DNA of 20,919 bases from a virus, in IMG/VR virus record IMGVR_UViG_3300044612_002263, positions 1-20,919 of that record; one strand, 5' to 3'. The position numbers were made by a program, and so were the translations under genes. Positions 1 through 8,793 of this stretch are shown here, in pieces. The notes under the pieces are model-generated. The model had not been told where the DNA came from. It did not search any database and saw nothing but the letters and a program-made list of their open reading frames with translations. Numbering within the stretch: position 1 is the first letter of the stretch; each line of letters opens with the position of its first letter.

Positions 1-1
1 G

Positions 2-208
2 CAGTTCCGGCTCTACGTGTCCGAGTGGTCGCCAGCGGGTGACTTCACGGCCCTGCAGTTGCTCACGCAGCGGATCATTGCCCTGCTCCCCGGCTGCCGT
101 GCGGTGCCGATCGGTGGCGATCCCCCGGGCCGTGGTATCGGGGTGCTTGATCAGTACGCCCTGAGCTGGACCAACCCCACCGAGTACGTCGTCACCCCAG
201 GAAGCTGA
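2..208 (+). CDS. Small tail protein, 3' end only (partial)
   Basis: The reading frame is open from the left edge (reads QFRLYVSEWSP...) and ends with TGA one base before the tape measure gene. A GTG at 17 is in frame, but nothing shows it is the start, and the frame continues upstream, so the gene is treated as truncated by the window. The visible 68 residues are soluble, without membrane segment or recognised motif; an LLDQ/VLDQYALSWTNP-like ending is characteristic. Its position directly before the tape measure gene suggests a tail terminator, tail-assembly or minor tail protein. The family was not recognised, so the role is inferred from context only. Confidence 0.65.
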   Translation, partial: QFRLYVSEWSPAGDFTALQLLTQRIIALLPGCRAVPIGGDPPGRGIGVLDQYALSWTNPTEYVVTPGS

Positions 209-209
209 C

Positions 210-2999
210 ATGGCAAACGAGTGGGTTGTCAAGGTAACGGCCGATGTTAAGGGGGTACTCGATGCGTCGCGGCTGATTGGCCAGCAAGGCAAGCAGGCGG
301 GGGAGCAGTTCAAGCAAGGTTTTGCCGGCAGTGACCAGACGATCACCGGGTTGCGTGGCCGGCTGAATGAGCTGAACCAGACCCTGGAGAAAGCAAAGAT
401 CGGATCCAAGGAGTTTGCGGCTGCACAGCGGGAAATTGCGCAAACACAGCGGCAAGTAGACAGCGCCTTAGCAGGTGGCACTACGGCGATGAACACCTTT
501 GGCGCGGCGGTGAAAGGTGTCGCGCTGCAGGCAACCGCTTTTCTGGGACTTTATGAAGCGATTACATTTGTCGGCAAAGCTGTTGTTGAGCTTGACAATG
601 CAGGTGCAGCGGTTCGCACGCTGGGGTCAAATTCTAAAGAATTAAGCTCGGCATTACTTGATCTTTCAAGCGAGCTGGGCAACAACGTAAGCCAAGGTGA
701 ACTCCTAAAATCATCTTACGATATTGTTTCAAGTGGATTTAGTGATACAACGGAAGTCGTTGATATTCTCAAGGCATCTGTGCTAGGTGCAACGGGGGGA
801 TTTGCCGAGCTTGGCGATGTTACGAAAACGGTTTCAGGCATTATCAACGCCTATGGCTTGACCTCAAAAGACGCTCAGGGAATTGTTGATACCCTTGTGC
901 AAACTCAAAACGATGGTGTCATTACTGTTAGGCAATTAAGTGACAACATAGGGAATGTTGCATCTATTGCAGCAGCCGCTGGGATACCTTTTAAGGAGCT
1001 AAGCGCTGCAATCTCAACAGCAACCCTAAAGGGCGTCCCGGTTGAGCAGACATTTACCGGTTTACTCCAGGCGATTACCTCAATCCTCAAGCCAAGCGAA
1101 GAGGCTAAGACCCTGGCAAAAAGCCTAGGCCTTAGCTTTGACCTGGCATCCCTGCAGGTCAAAGGCTTTGGCGGTTTCCTTGCAGATGTTCAGGCTAAGA
1201 CCGGAGGGGCGGCCGACAAAATCGCCATCTTACTAGGTTCAGTTGAAGCACAAACTGCGATACAACCACTGCTTAACGACCAACTCAAGACATATAATGA
1301 GCAGCTTGATAATCAAAACAAGAAAAGCGGCCAAGCTGCGGAAGCTAGCAAGATTGCGACCGAAACGATAGCCGGTGGATTTAACCAACTTGTCAATGCC
1401 ACCAAAAACCTTGCAGGAACTGTCAATACAGCACTTCCTGGCGCATCACAGCGATTTTCAGACCTTGCTAAAGCTATATCTATTACAGCAAAATTAGCAG
1501 AAAAAGCAGGCTCAAACATCAGCAAAGCATTAGCAACACCCATCGGCAACGATTTGCAAAAGTTGCTAGACCCGTCCCGGGGGTTGTCCGAGCTTTCAAA
1601 AATACCTGGCGTTGATAAGCTGCTCAGCGGCAACAAGGAATTAACCACTGAACTTGGCAAACAAGGCGAAACGCAAGCGCAGATAAACGCAAGAGTTAGG
1701 GAGCAGGAGGCGATTGCAGGGCAGATCCTTGGCAACAAGCGAAGCCAAAACTTAGAAGATATAGTCGCCAATGAAAACGCGAAAAATCTAACAGCAGCCT
1801 ACAGTCAGCTTTCTCAGGCTCAACTCCAAGGCCAAGTACAGGTTGGTCAAGCTGGTATCAACCTAGGTCAGGCGCTGATCGGACTAGAGGAGTCACGCTA
1901 TGGCATTATCCGCAGTCGCCAAGATTACGAACTGCAACAAATGCGAAACATGGGCGCAAGTGAACAGCAAATTGCGGAACAAAGGCGGCAAAACTTTGAA
2001 ATAGAAATAGCAGCTATAAATTTTAAGTATCAAGCATTGCTTCAGCAGCAAGAGCTAATGGGAAATCTGCTTACCCTGCAGCAGGAGATGGCCAGATTGG
2101 AGGCTGAGCAAGCGGTTAGTGCTGCACAAATAAACGTAGAAAAAGCAAAATTAAATGAAGAGAAAGCTAGACTAGCAGGCGATGAAACAAATACGGAAAT
2201 CGCAGAAAAGGATTTAGAGATTGCCAGGCTTGATTTGGATACGGCTAAAGCCAAGCTGGATACATTATCCCAAATTCAGCCAATAGTGACGGAAACGGCT
2301 GCCGCCAACGACGAAGCGGCACGCAATGCAATCAAGGCGCAAGCTGCTGGAGTTGGTTTACAACAAGCCCTTGATGGCACGTTCCAAAAGGTCAAGGACA
2401 TTGGTGATCAGTTTTCTAACGTTCAAGACAAAACTAAGCGTGCTGCTCGATTAAGCGGATTCCTTGAGGAAGCCATGAGAGAAACGTCCTCTGCCGCCAA
2501 CGCAACCAGGACTCAGACCGCAGGCATGGCCGCCAACATGTCGAAAGCCGCTGGCTCGGCCCAGGCGTTCTACGATTCACTGAAAGGGGCTTCCGGTCTG
2601 CCCTCAGCCAGGTTTACCGGTGGCCCGGTGGACGCCGGCCAGACCTACCGCATCAATGACGGCCCGAGCGGGATGAGCCTGGGGCAGGAATCGTTCCTGT
2701 CGGCATCCGGGGCGCTCAGCTTGATCAACCGACCCGCAAACAGCCTCTGGATGGCGCCATCAAAGGGGACCGTGATCCCCGCTGCCGTGACCAGCCGACT
2801 GAAGGAATCCGGGGCCCTTGGCGGTGCTGGCGTGATGCGGGTGGGATCTGACCCGGCAATGGCCCATCTTGCGGCGGCGGTTGGAAACCTGAGCCAGGAG
2901 GTAGCTGAGCTGAGGCGTAAAGCGTGGAACGTTGGTGTCAATGTGCGAGGCGATGGATCCGGCCTGAAGCTGCAGCAGACCATGGCGCGGATGCGTTGA
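210..2999 (+). CDS. Phage tail tape measure protein
   Basis: This 929-residue protein sets tail length and sits in the tail lumen before DNA ejection. Residues about 1-95 are helical and polar. About 96-128 is a hydrophobic stretch (FLGLYEAITFVGKAVVEL). About 135-350 matches the PhageMin_Tail / TIGR01760 tape-measure domain, recognisable from the segments with SSGFSDTTEVVDILKAS and the NAYGL...VQTQNDG...NIGNVASIAA pattern. About 527-693 is a long coiled coil rich in Q, E, K and A. The C-terminus is Gly/Pro/Ser-rich and then helical. The start ATG has AGGA about 10 bases upstream and follows the preceding stop by one base. The gene is a composition mosaic: both ends are GC-rich while about 570-2480 is clearly AT-richer. 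The call is secure from domain, length and place. Confidence 0.93.
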   Translation: MANEWVVKVTADVKGVLDASRLIGQQGKQAGEQFKQGFAGSDQTITGLRGRLNELNQTLEKAKIGSKEFAAAQREIAQTQRQVDSALAGGTTAMNTFGAAVKGVALQATAFLGLYEAITFVGKAVVELDNAGAAVRTLGSNSKELSSALLDLSSELGNNVSQGELLKSSYDIVSSGFSDTTEVVDILKASVLGATGGFAELGDVTKTVSGIINAYGLTSKDAQGIVDTLVQTQNDGVITVRQLSDNIGNVASIAAAAGIPFKELSAAISTATLKGVPVEQTFTGLLQAITSILKPSEEAKTLAKSLGLSFDLASLQVKGFGGFLADVQAKTGGAADKIAILLGSVEAQTAIQPLLNDQLKTYNEQLDNQNKKSGQAAEASKIATETIAGGFNQLVNATKNLAGTVNTALPGASQRFSDLAKAISITAKLAEKAGSNISKALATPIGNDLQKLLDPSRGLSELSKIPGVDKLLSGNKELTTELGKQGETQAQINARVREQEAIAGQILGNKRSQNLEDIVANENAKNLTAAYSQLSQAQLQGQVQVGQAGINLGQALIGLEESRYGIIRSRQDYELQQMRNMGASEQQIAEQRRQNFEIEIAAINFKYQALLQQQELMGNLLTLQQEMARLEAEQAVSAAQINVEKAKLNEEKARLAGDETNTEIAEKDLEIARLDLDTAKAKLDTLSQIQPIVTETAAANDEAARNAIKAQAAGVGLQQALDGTFQKVKDIGDQFSNVQDKTKRAARLSGFLEEAMRETSSAANATRTQTAGMAANMSKAAGSAQAFYDSLKGASGLPSARFTGGPVDAGQTYRINDGPSGMSLGQESFLSASGALSLINRPANSLWMAPSKGTVIPAAVTSRLKESGALGGAGVMRVGSDPAMAHLAAAVGNLSQEVAELRRKAWNVGVNVRGDGSGLKLQQTMARMR

Positions 3000-3009
3000 G
3001 GGTGGCCCC

Positions 3010-3774
3010 ATGAGCCTGCAGCTCAGCTATGGCGGCAGCACACTGACCCTGCGCTATTTGCAGGCGCAGCCGATCGGTTATGCCGAAGCTGAAACTGAGC
3101 AGGGCCTGACGGCGCGGCGCTTCACTGTGGCGGGGCTCTGCACGCCAGCGCAGTGGGTGACGTGCTGCTCGATCTTCGATGCCTGGCAGGCGGCCAAGAT
3201 CCTGGAATCGCCCACCATCACCAGCCGAGCCGTAGGGGCCACCGTGGCGCTAACCTGCTCCGCCCATGGCCGCAGTGTCACCGGCCTGGGCTGCTGGTTC
3301 ACCGGGGCGCCAGCGGGCGAAACTACCGGGGCATGGGTCAAGGTCAATTTCACTTTGATCGACGCGGCGCAGCAGTTGGCGGTAGTGCTACGCCAGAACG
3401 AGAAAGCTCGCCTGGGGGGTGATGCGTTCCTGCCCGCCTACGGCTCCATCACACTTGGCACCACCACCCTGGCGCTACTCGATCAACCCGAGGGCTTCGA
3501 GGATGGCCCGTCACTAGAGCCCACTAGTACCGGGGGGTTCGTGGCGCGGGGCCCCCTGGTGGCCTCTGAGGTGCGGACCGTTCGGGGGGTCACCAATTCC
3601 GCCGGCTGGACTGCGCTCAAGGCCTGGTTTGCGTCCACCATCGCCGTACGTCCTGGAGCTACCGACTTCTGGCCCGTGGGTGAGATGGGACTGGAGCGCG
3701 ACCAGATTATCAGCGGTGGCGCGGTGGTTGAGCGCTACATCGTGACCGTGAAGCTCAAGCGGAGGGCTGCCTGA
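3010..3774 (+). CDS. Distal tail (Dit)-like protein candidate
   Basis: A 254-residue, beta-rich protein immediately after the tape measure gene, where siphophages place the distal tail protein. It seems to contain two related halves. Residues about 5-140 begin SYGGSTLTL and include a TEQGLTARRFTVAGL strand pair. About 145-254 begin AYGSITLGTTTL and include LEPTSTGGFVARGPL. This fits the two-domain build of tail-ring proteins, but the internal duplication is an eye alignment. The start has GAGGGTGG about 8 bases upstream. The stop overlaps the next start (TGATG), and GGAGGG inside its last codons is the ribosome-binding site of the hub gene. I recognise no named family; the function rests on position. 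Confidence 0.6.
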   Translation: MSLQLSYGGSTLTLRYLQAQPIGYAEAETEQGLTARRFTVAGLCTPAQWVTCCSIFDAWQAAKILESPTITSRAVGATVALTCSAHGRSVTGLGCWFTGAPAGETTGAWVKVNFTLIDAAQQLAVVLRQNEKARLGGDAFLPAYGSITLGTTTLALLDQPEGFEDGPSLEPTSTGGFVARGPLVASEVRTVRGVTNSAGWTALKAWFASTIAVRPGATDFWPVGEMGLERDQIISGGAVVERYIVTVKLKRRAA

Positions 3775-6626
3775 TGCCTGCAGCACCGATTGATGTTCGC
3801 GCTCAGGTATTCAGCAACCTGGGGCCTGTTGTTGGGGGGCAGTTATCCACCGATCCATTGCAGCCCGGAGTAGGACTCCTGCGCACGCAAGGGGAGGTGG
3901 TGATCAGCGGCCTAATCCAGCCGGCCAAGGGCACCGAAATCACCCTAGGGGTGCGGCTGCCAGGGGGCGCCCTGACGCGGTTCCCCAGGCGTTTGCGGGT
4001 GATCAAGGCGGCGAGCGACCCGATCGAAAACCAGACCACCCTGACGGTTGGCTGCCTGCTGGCCCTGAAGTGGGACCTGGTGAAAGCTGAGATTTACTAC
4101 GCCGATGAGGACCCCCAGTGGACACCGGTTGAGCCAACAGCAGCAGGATCAACGCCGCATATCTGCCATTTGAGCAGTGTGGTTGCCACCTGCCTAGATC
4201 GCTGCGGGATCACCCAGGCAGGTAGCAACCCTGCCATCACGGGCGCCAGGGCGGTTGACAGCATTGACCTGTCAGATGGCTACCTGGACATTGCCAGCAG
4301 GATCCTGGGGGAGGCGGGTCTGTACGGGTTCATTGATGCCGGCGAGAACCTGCGACTGCGGCAAGTATCGGACTCTGCCGGCAACGGTCCGGTACTGACG
4401 GTGCAAGACTTAATCACGTTGGAGCCGATCGGCGATCCTGCGGCACCGGATGAGATCCTGGTCAACTACACGGCAGTTGTGGCGCCGCCGAATTACAAGC
4501 CCAAGAACCCGAGCGGCTTGCACATCTATGACGAAGAACTAAATGGACCAATGTACGCAAGGAACTGGACATATCAAAAGACCATCAGCCCCGCGCAAAG
4601 ATATGAGATTGAATATCAACGCACAGTTGGCAACGCCAAGGTAACTTTTCAGGATTCTGTTAGTTTTGTTTCTGAGTCGGTAAACCAGAGCTTTTACAGG
4701 ACAATCAGATACAGGGATAAGGACGACAAGCTCCAAAAACAAGACGTACTTTATAAGTCAACATCAGACACAACTACTTGCAGCGCTGCTGTAAATCCAA
4801 CTGAATGGAAATCAAAACGAGAGGGCGGCAGTGGTTACACCCCCCTTGCACTGCAGGTTAAAGCAATCAAAGTTTCTAAATCTTACAAGATCACAGAAGA
4901 TGGCCCGGTAGAAACTCAGCAAGTAACGGAAGAATACGAGCCACTTGTTGCCTTTGCAGGCGGGCTTGCTATTGAAAACTACAACGGTGTCAACTTCGCC
5001 CAAGACAACTTCCTGATAAGAAAAACCGTAGTTGATAAAACAGAAAACAAAGCAGCAGATACAACACTACAAACAACCACCGTATATCAAGCCTGGGGAG
5101 CAACATCATCAGGTAAGACGATTGCTTCCGCAACAATGAAAATAGCTAGCAAATTCAATGATACCGCCAGGATTGCAAGCACCTTAGCGCTGTTCGATCG
5201 AATGGCCGCATTGGTTTGCAGTGGCAGTGAAACGGTAATCAATATAGGGCGCGGGCAAATTCCCGTACCACCAAAGGAGGTTGACGAGCAAAACAACAAA
5301 CTAGACAACATCCAAAACGACGTAACTACTAACAGTAGTCTAGAGAAAACAAATCCAAGAGGTGAGTCAACGCCTCAGCTAGTGACCTTGCAGTTTGGCC
5401 AGAGCAGCGCAAGTAGCATCGGCAAATACGACATGCAGTTCGCCCCAGACAGCTACCTGCGACCCGCTGATGGTGCTGGCGACAATGGTACTGGCATGAC
5501 ATTTGTCAATGGTGAAGCTGATGCCGCTGCATACAAATACGGTAAAGCGGTTTATACCATCCTGTCAGGAATGGCCAATGGCAAAACGATCACCACCGAG
5601 TTTCGCAACATCCCCAGCGAGCCACTGGCCGGCATCTACATCGAAGCAGCCGGCACCGTGGGTCGATTCAGGGCTAACGGCATCACCTACGCCTTTGATG
5701 CCGAGGGGCTGATCGCCGGCTGTGATGCCATGCTTGACGGCGGGGCGGGCTTGACGGCCGGAGCCAGCGGCGCTGATTGGTTCCCGATGATGGTTCCCGC
5801 CACTAACCTGCAGACCGTCACCCCAGTGGTCAGCGGCGCCCCTGCCCTAGCAAACACCATTGCGGCGCCAGTTGGCTTTGACCCAAGATCGCCTGGCAGC
5901 GTGTTTACCAGCTTTGGGACGGCTGGTGTCGAGGGGGACGTGTACGCAGCAGACCTGACCGTGCTGGCCACGGTAGGGGCGGTGCCGGAGGTGGTGCGGC
6001 GCGAGAGTGTGAGTCGATCGCTGACCTGGCTGTTGGAGTCGGACTACAACCTGACGCCGGTAGTGGAGAACCTGGTGAGCGTGGCAACGTCATACGGCAC
6101 CCTCAACAAGTCGGTGGATTGTTTCGCAGGCAGTGGATCGGGGGCCATTGTCACCCTTGGCTCAGCCGTATCTGCGTCGCTGCTGCTGGCCGGCAGCGGA
6201 TCGGGGGCCATCATCACCTATGGCACGGTTGTAGCGATGGGATCCCGCACTACAAAAACTCATACAACATCAGAACTGGCGCAATTTGGTGTAGAAGATT
6301 TTGCTATAAGCATTGGCAAGTTAGCAAAGCTATTGGCCGTAAAGGTATCTGAGCCTTCATGGGTCAGGATCTATCGTACCAGCGATCAACGGGCGGCAGA
6401 CTCCAGAAGCGCTTCTGGTGGCAACCTGCAAGCAGTCATCGACCTAGGCGAAAATAGGCCGTATTCTGAGACTGTAACAACACAAGCAGATCAGACGATT
6501 GTCCGCAATTCAGTTCCAGTGATGCAAGGTGATAGCGATGGTCTTGTTTATGTTAGATTGATCAAACAAAATGGCGGCACATCGCCTGTCACCCTTACTC
6601 TCACCATTTTCCTTGAGGAAATTTAG
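3774..6626 (+). CDS. Tail hub / host-contact fibre protein, 950 residues
   Basis: A large tail-tip protein, coupled to the previous gene by TGATG with GGAGG 8 bases before the start. Residues about 1-240 look like a gp27/Tal-type hub: LRVIKAASDP...TTLTVGCLLALKWD, then an ILGEAGLYGFIDAGENLRLRQ segment like the barrel domains of phage hubs. About 255-540 is coded by AT-richer DNA and is probably a variable insertion domain. About 785-825 contains two 21-residue repeats starting GSGSGAI[VI]T. About 860-950 (SWVRIYRTSDQR...ADSRS...VYVRLIKQNG) is a beta-sandwich-like ending that I associate with marine phage tail proteins. It probably closes the tube and carries receptor-binding parts. Hub plus fibre in one polypeptide is inferred; a pure fibre role is the alternative. 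Confidence 0.72.
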   Translation: MPAAPIDVRAQVFSNLGPVVGGQLSTDPLQPGVGLLRTQGEVVISGLIQPAKGTEITLGVRLPGGALTRFPRRLRVIKAASDPIENQTTLTVGCLLALKWDLVKAEIYYADEDPQWTPVEPTAAGSTPHICHLSSVVATCLDRCGITQAGSNPAITGARAVDSIDLSDGYLDIASRILGEAGLYGFIDAGENLRLRQVSDSAGNGPVLTVQDLITLEPIGDPAAPDEILVNYTAVVAPPNYKPKNPSGLHIYDEELNGPMYARNWTYQKTISPAQRYEIEYQRTVGNAKVTFQDSVSFVSESVNQSFYRTIRYRDKDDKLQKQDVLYKSTSDTTTCSAAVNPTEWKSKREGGSGYTPLALQVKAIKVSKSYKITEDGPVETQQVTEEYEPLVAFAGGLAIENYNGVNFAQDNFLIRKTVVDKTENKAADTTLQTTTVYQAWGATSSGKTIASATMKIASKFNDTARIASTLALFDRMAALVCSGSETVINIGRGQIPVPPKEVDEQNNKLDNIQNDVTTNSSLEKTNPRGESTPQLVTLQFGQSSASSIGKYDMQFAPDSYLRPADGAGDNGTGMTFVNGEADAAAYKYGKAVYTILSGMANGKTITTEFRNIPSEPLAGIYIEAAGTVGRFRANGITYAFDAEGLIAGCDAMLDGGAGLTAGASGADWFPMMVPATNLQTVTPVVSGAPALANTIAAPVGFDPRSPGSVFTSFGTAGVEGDVYAADLTVLATVGAVPEVVRRESVSRSLTWLLESDYNLTPVVENLVSVATSYGTLNKSVDCFAGSGSGAIVTLGSAVSASLLLAGSGSGAIITYGTVVAMGSRTTKTHTTSELAQFGVEDFAISIGKLAKLLAVKVSEPSWVRIYRTSDQRAADSRSASGGNLQAVIDLGENRPYSETVTTQADQTIVRNSVPVMQGDSDGLVYVRLIKQNGGTSPVTLTLTIFLEEI
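6129..6218 (+). repeat. Two direct 63-bp (21-residue) repeats inside the hub gene
   Basis: A block beginning GGCAGTGGATCGGGGGCCAT at 6129 recurs at 6192 with three substitutions over the first 27 bases. The spacing of 63 bases keeps the frame, so the protein has two GSGSGAI[VI]T[LY]G units of 21 residues. The substitutions seen in this part are mostly silent or conservative, suggesting a short beta-repeat shaft kept under selection. Confidence 0.7.
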
Positions 6627-6628
6627 CC

Positions 6629-7600
6629 ATGGCTGTCACCAAACAGGTTTATGCATCTGCTACCGCCCCCTGGGCTGCTACTGCCGTTTGTGACGACCTA
6701 AGGGATGCCTTCATCGGCGCGGGGCTGATGAGTGCATGGTTCGATTCGTTTTCTTCTGGTGGCCGCGAGCATCGAGTACTGGAGATTGTTTATGACAACT
6801 CCAAGACTTACGGCAAGACTTACTACTGGTTTACTGTTAGCACCGTAGGCATTTGGCTTAGAATTGTAAGCGGCTGGAACGCTGGGACCGATGTCCCAAC
6901 AGGTACGGCATTCCTAGATTTTTACGACAACGTAACAACGGCTGTCAATGGTGCCGCGCAGCTTTTAACACTGAATAGTTCGGTTTCTTTTTCATGCACT
7001 CGCTACACATCTTCGGGCCGTACCTTTTTTCTTATCAGAACCGGTACAGACTACTTAACGTTTACGATTGATCCCGCTAATACAACTTTTATAAGCCTTT
7101 ATGACTTGGATATCGGCTACCATGAAGGATTTTTTCGAGTAGCTATCGCTAGCTACGTGGCTGGTTTTTCGTGCTTATGCAGAACCAGAAGGGCTTTGCT
7201 GCTGGGATCCTGCCTTAATAACAGCACGTCAGCGACTGGTTACATCTCGGCTGAGCGAGTCAGTTCGTATTCCATGCCCAGAAACGCTGGCACCCATGGT
7301 AGCGCAACTTTCAGCGATGAAGGATTTGTGATGCCAGGATGGACGACTGCAGCCAACCCAGCCGCTGCGAATAACCTTAACCCTGTATTCACTGGCCTTA
7401 GGCTTTCAAGCGTTCACTCAGCCAACTTGCCTGTTGATTTTGGTTTTTCAGCAATCAAGACAAGTAACACGTTTGCGATTCAGGATAACGCAACAGTTAC
7501 CACTGGAACCGAAGAGTATGAAATCCTGGAACTAGTGAAGTTAGGTTTTGTGAATAGTATCGCCACCAATCCAGTCTTTCTCGCAAGGACCGTCGGATGA
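6629..7600 (+). CDS. Cyanophage-type virion structural protein
   Basis: A 323-residue protein starting MAVTKQVYASATAPWAATAV, with DAFIGAGLMSAWFDSFSSGG and KTYGKTYYWFTVST shortly after. From memory this N-terminal pattern recurs in virion proteins of cyanobacterial siphophages and prophages; the biochemical role is not known to me. It has no signal peptide or catalytic motif and looks beta-rich and Ser/Thr/aromatic-rich, as expected for a fibre or tail-tip component. The start has GAGGA 9 bases upstream, two bases after the previous stop. The end overlaps the next gene as ATGA. Its DNA is AT-richer than that of neighbouring genes. Virion role is likely; exact location is inferred. Confidence 0.72.
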   Translation: MAVTKQVYASATAPWAATAVCDDLRDAFIGAGLMSAWFDSFSSGGREHRVLEIVYDNSKTYGKTYYWFTVSTVGIWLRIVSGWNAGTDVPTGTAFLDFYDNVTTAVNGAAQLLTLNSSVSFSCTRYTSSGRTFFLIRTGTDYLTFTIDPANTTFISLYDLDIGYHEGFFRVAIASYVAGFSCLCRTRRALLLGSCLNNSTSATGYISAERVSSYSMPRNAGTHGSATFSDEGFVMPGWTTAANPAAANNLNPVFTGLRLSSVHSANLPVDFGFSAIKTSNTFAIQDNATVTTGTEEYEILELVKLGFVNSIATNPVFLARTVG

Positions 7601-7872
7601 CTCTAACCACTGCACAACTCGTCAATGGTGGCCCCTGGAGTTCCGCGTCATCGGCTGGATCTCTAACGGTCAACAGAGGGCTAGCGCCTCCGCAAACGGT
7701 TTCTCCTACCGGATCTGCAGGCATTGGCGCTGGGCTTAATTTAGCCTTTGCAAACCCAACAAATACTGGCGGAGTTCCTAATATCACAGCCGGTTTTGAT
7801 CCTTCTGTTATTTATGCGCTTGCGGTAAAGCTGCAATCCGTTGGGGATATATGGCCAATCGGGCTAGGTTGA
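7597..7872 (+). CDS. Small structural protein, unknown function
   Basis: A 91-residue protein whose ATG overlaps the previous stop as ATGA, so it is probably translationally coupled. It is rich in Gly, Ser, Thr, Ala and Pro, lacks charged clusters, cysteines and membrane segments, and ends IYALAVKLQSVGDIWPIGLG. I do not recognise a family. Low complexity and the flanking tail genes suggest a small fibre or chaperone-like tail component. The AT-richer composition continues from the gene before it, so the two may have been acquired together. Confidence 0.6.
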   Translation: MTLTTAQLVNGGPWSSASSAGSLTVNRGLAPPQTVSPTGSAGIGAGLNLAFANPTNTGGVPNITAGFDPSVIYALAVKLQSVGDIWPIGLG

Positions 7873-7890
7873 TCCGTTGTCCGGTTTACT

Positions 7891-7899
7891 GGAAAGCTG
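7891..7899 (+). promoter_or_regulatory. GGAAAGCT element, copy 1
   Basis: GGAAAGCTG lies in the 49-base gap between 7872 and 7922, 31 bases before the next ATG. It is one of six copies of GGAAAGCT, all on the + strand and all in front of genes. Function is unknown; a phage promoter part, antitermination or RNA-processing site are possible. Confidence 0.45.
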
Positions 7900-7921
7900 C
7901 AGCAGCTATCCCTAAAAAGCT

Positions 7922-8365
7922 ATGCCTGCAATGATTCAAACCCCTTACGAAGCGGGGCGGATTTTTGCGGGCAACTATGCAGGCAAGAAGGCCAGGCTGT
8001 GTCTCGCGACGGCGACAACGCAGGATCTTGAATCAACTACGGCGCAATGGGATGCCGTTGAAAAAAGTGGTAATGGCTATGCGCGTTGCGAGTGGACAAT
8101 TCCGAATGGAGCTTACAATGCTACTACGGAGCGATTTGAGGCAGCCTCCCAATCCTGCCAGTTTGTCGCCTCATCTGGTGGCGCAGGGTTGTCCTGGGAC
8201 TCGGCCTATCTGGTGATTGGCACTATCGGGGGTGGTGGTGCCGTGACGTGGAATACGGGTGTTTCGTTTGTGCTAACCGAAGATCCCGTCGTTACGCTGG
8301 GAGCAGGGACAAGCCGCAATTACACGGTGCTGCTATTTGCCGATGGGTTCACGGTGACGGCATGA
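7922..8365 (+). CDS. Virion protein, paralogue of the next gene
   Basis: A 147-residue beta-rich protein. The core, AQWDAVEKSGNGYARCEW followed by NGAYNATTERFE, then LSWDSAYLVIG and a final TVLLFADG, aligns with the following gene (SAWNAVKLTAGNGYAEVTG, GSFNSGNARYE, FTYDALVLQVD, VLLLAQG). This NGY...YN...RYE pattern is familiar from cyanophage structural proteins, probably small tail or decoration proteins. An ATG at 7931 is an alternative start; neither has a clear Shine-Dalgarno sequence. The gene is preceded by a GGAAAGCT element. Virion role is inferred from family pattern and context. Confidence 0.7.
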   Translation: MPAMIQTPYEAGRIFAGNYAGKKARLCLATATTQDLESTTAQWDAVEKSGNGYARCEWTIPNGAYNATTERFEAASQSCQFVASSGGAGLSWDSAYLVIGTIGGGGAVTWNTGVSFVLTEDPVVTLGAGTSRNYTVLLFADGFTVTA

Positions 8366-8367
8366 TC

Positions 8368-8375
8368 GGAAAGCT
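8368..8375 (+). promoter_or_regulatory. GGAAAGCT element, copy 2
   Basis: The octamer sits three bases after the stop of one paralogue and 27 bases before the ATG of the second, filling most of the 29-base gap. Both paralogues therefore carry the element at a similar distance. Confidence 0.45.
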
Positions 8376-8394
8376 CAGGTAGGCGGGGATACTC

Positions 8395-8793
8395 ATGGAT
8401 GTTCTGATCTCACCGGATGCGCTGGGCAAGCAGGCTCAGTTGACCTATGAGGGCAAGCCCTACAAGATGCTGCTGGCCTATCGCGGTGGCACGGTGCTTA
8501 CCCAGGCCAGCCTGATGAGCGCGTGGAATGCGGTGAAGCTGACGGCGGGCAATGGCTACGCGGAGGTAACGGGCACCATCGGGACCGGGAGCTTCAATAG
8601 CGGCAACGCACGCTACGAACTGCCAGAATTTACGATGGCCTTGACTGCCACTGGTAGCGGGTTCACTTATGACGCGCTGGTGCTGCAGGTTGACAACCGG
8701 ACGTATCCCGACCGGGTGGTACTACTGCCGACACCCGAGACGCTGCAATCAGGGCAAAGCAAGAGCTACGTGCTGCTACTGGCCCAAGGATGA
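8395..8793 (+). CDS. Virion protein, second paralogue
   Basis: A 132-residue protein related along most of its length to the gene before it: SAWNAVKLTAGNGYAEVTG, GSFNSGNARYELPEF, FTYDALVLQVDNRTYPDRVV, then ESGQ-like LQSGQSKSYVLLLAQG. It belongs to the same cyanophage-type small structural family, with no catalytic motif or membrane segment. GGGGA lies about 10 bases before the ATG. Its stop overlaps the next start as ATGA. Its DNA is GC-rich, unlike the AT-richer genes 5' of it, so the two paralogues are not a recent duplication. Confidence 0.7.
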   Translation: MDVLISPDALGKQAQLTYEGKPYKMLLAYRGGTVLTQASLMSAWNAVKLTAGNGYAEVTGTIGTGSFNSGNARYELPEFTMALTATGSGFTYDALVLQVDNRTYPDRVVLLPTPETLQSGQSKSYVLLLAQG

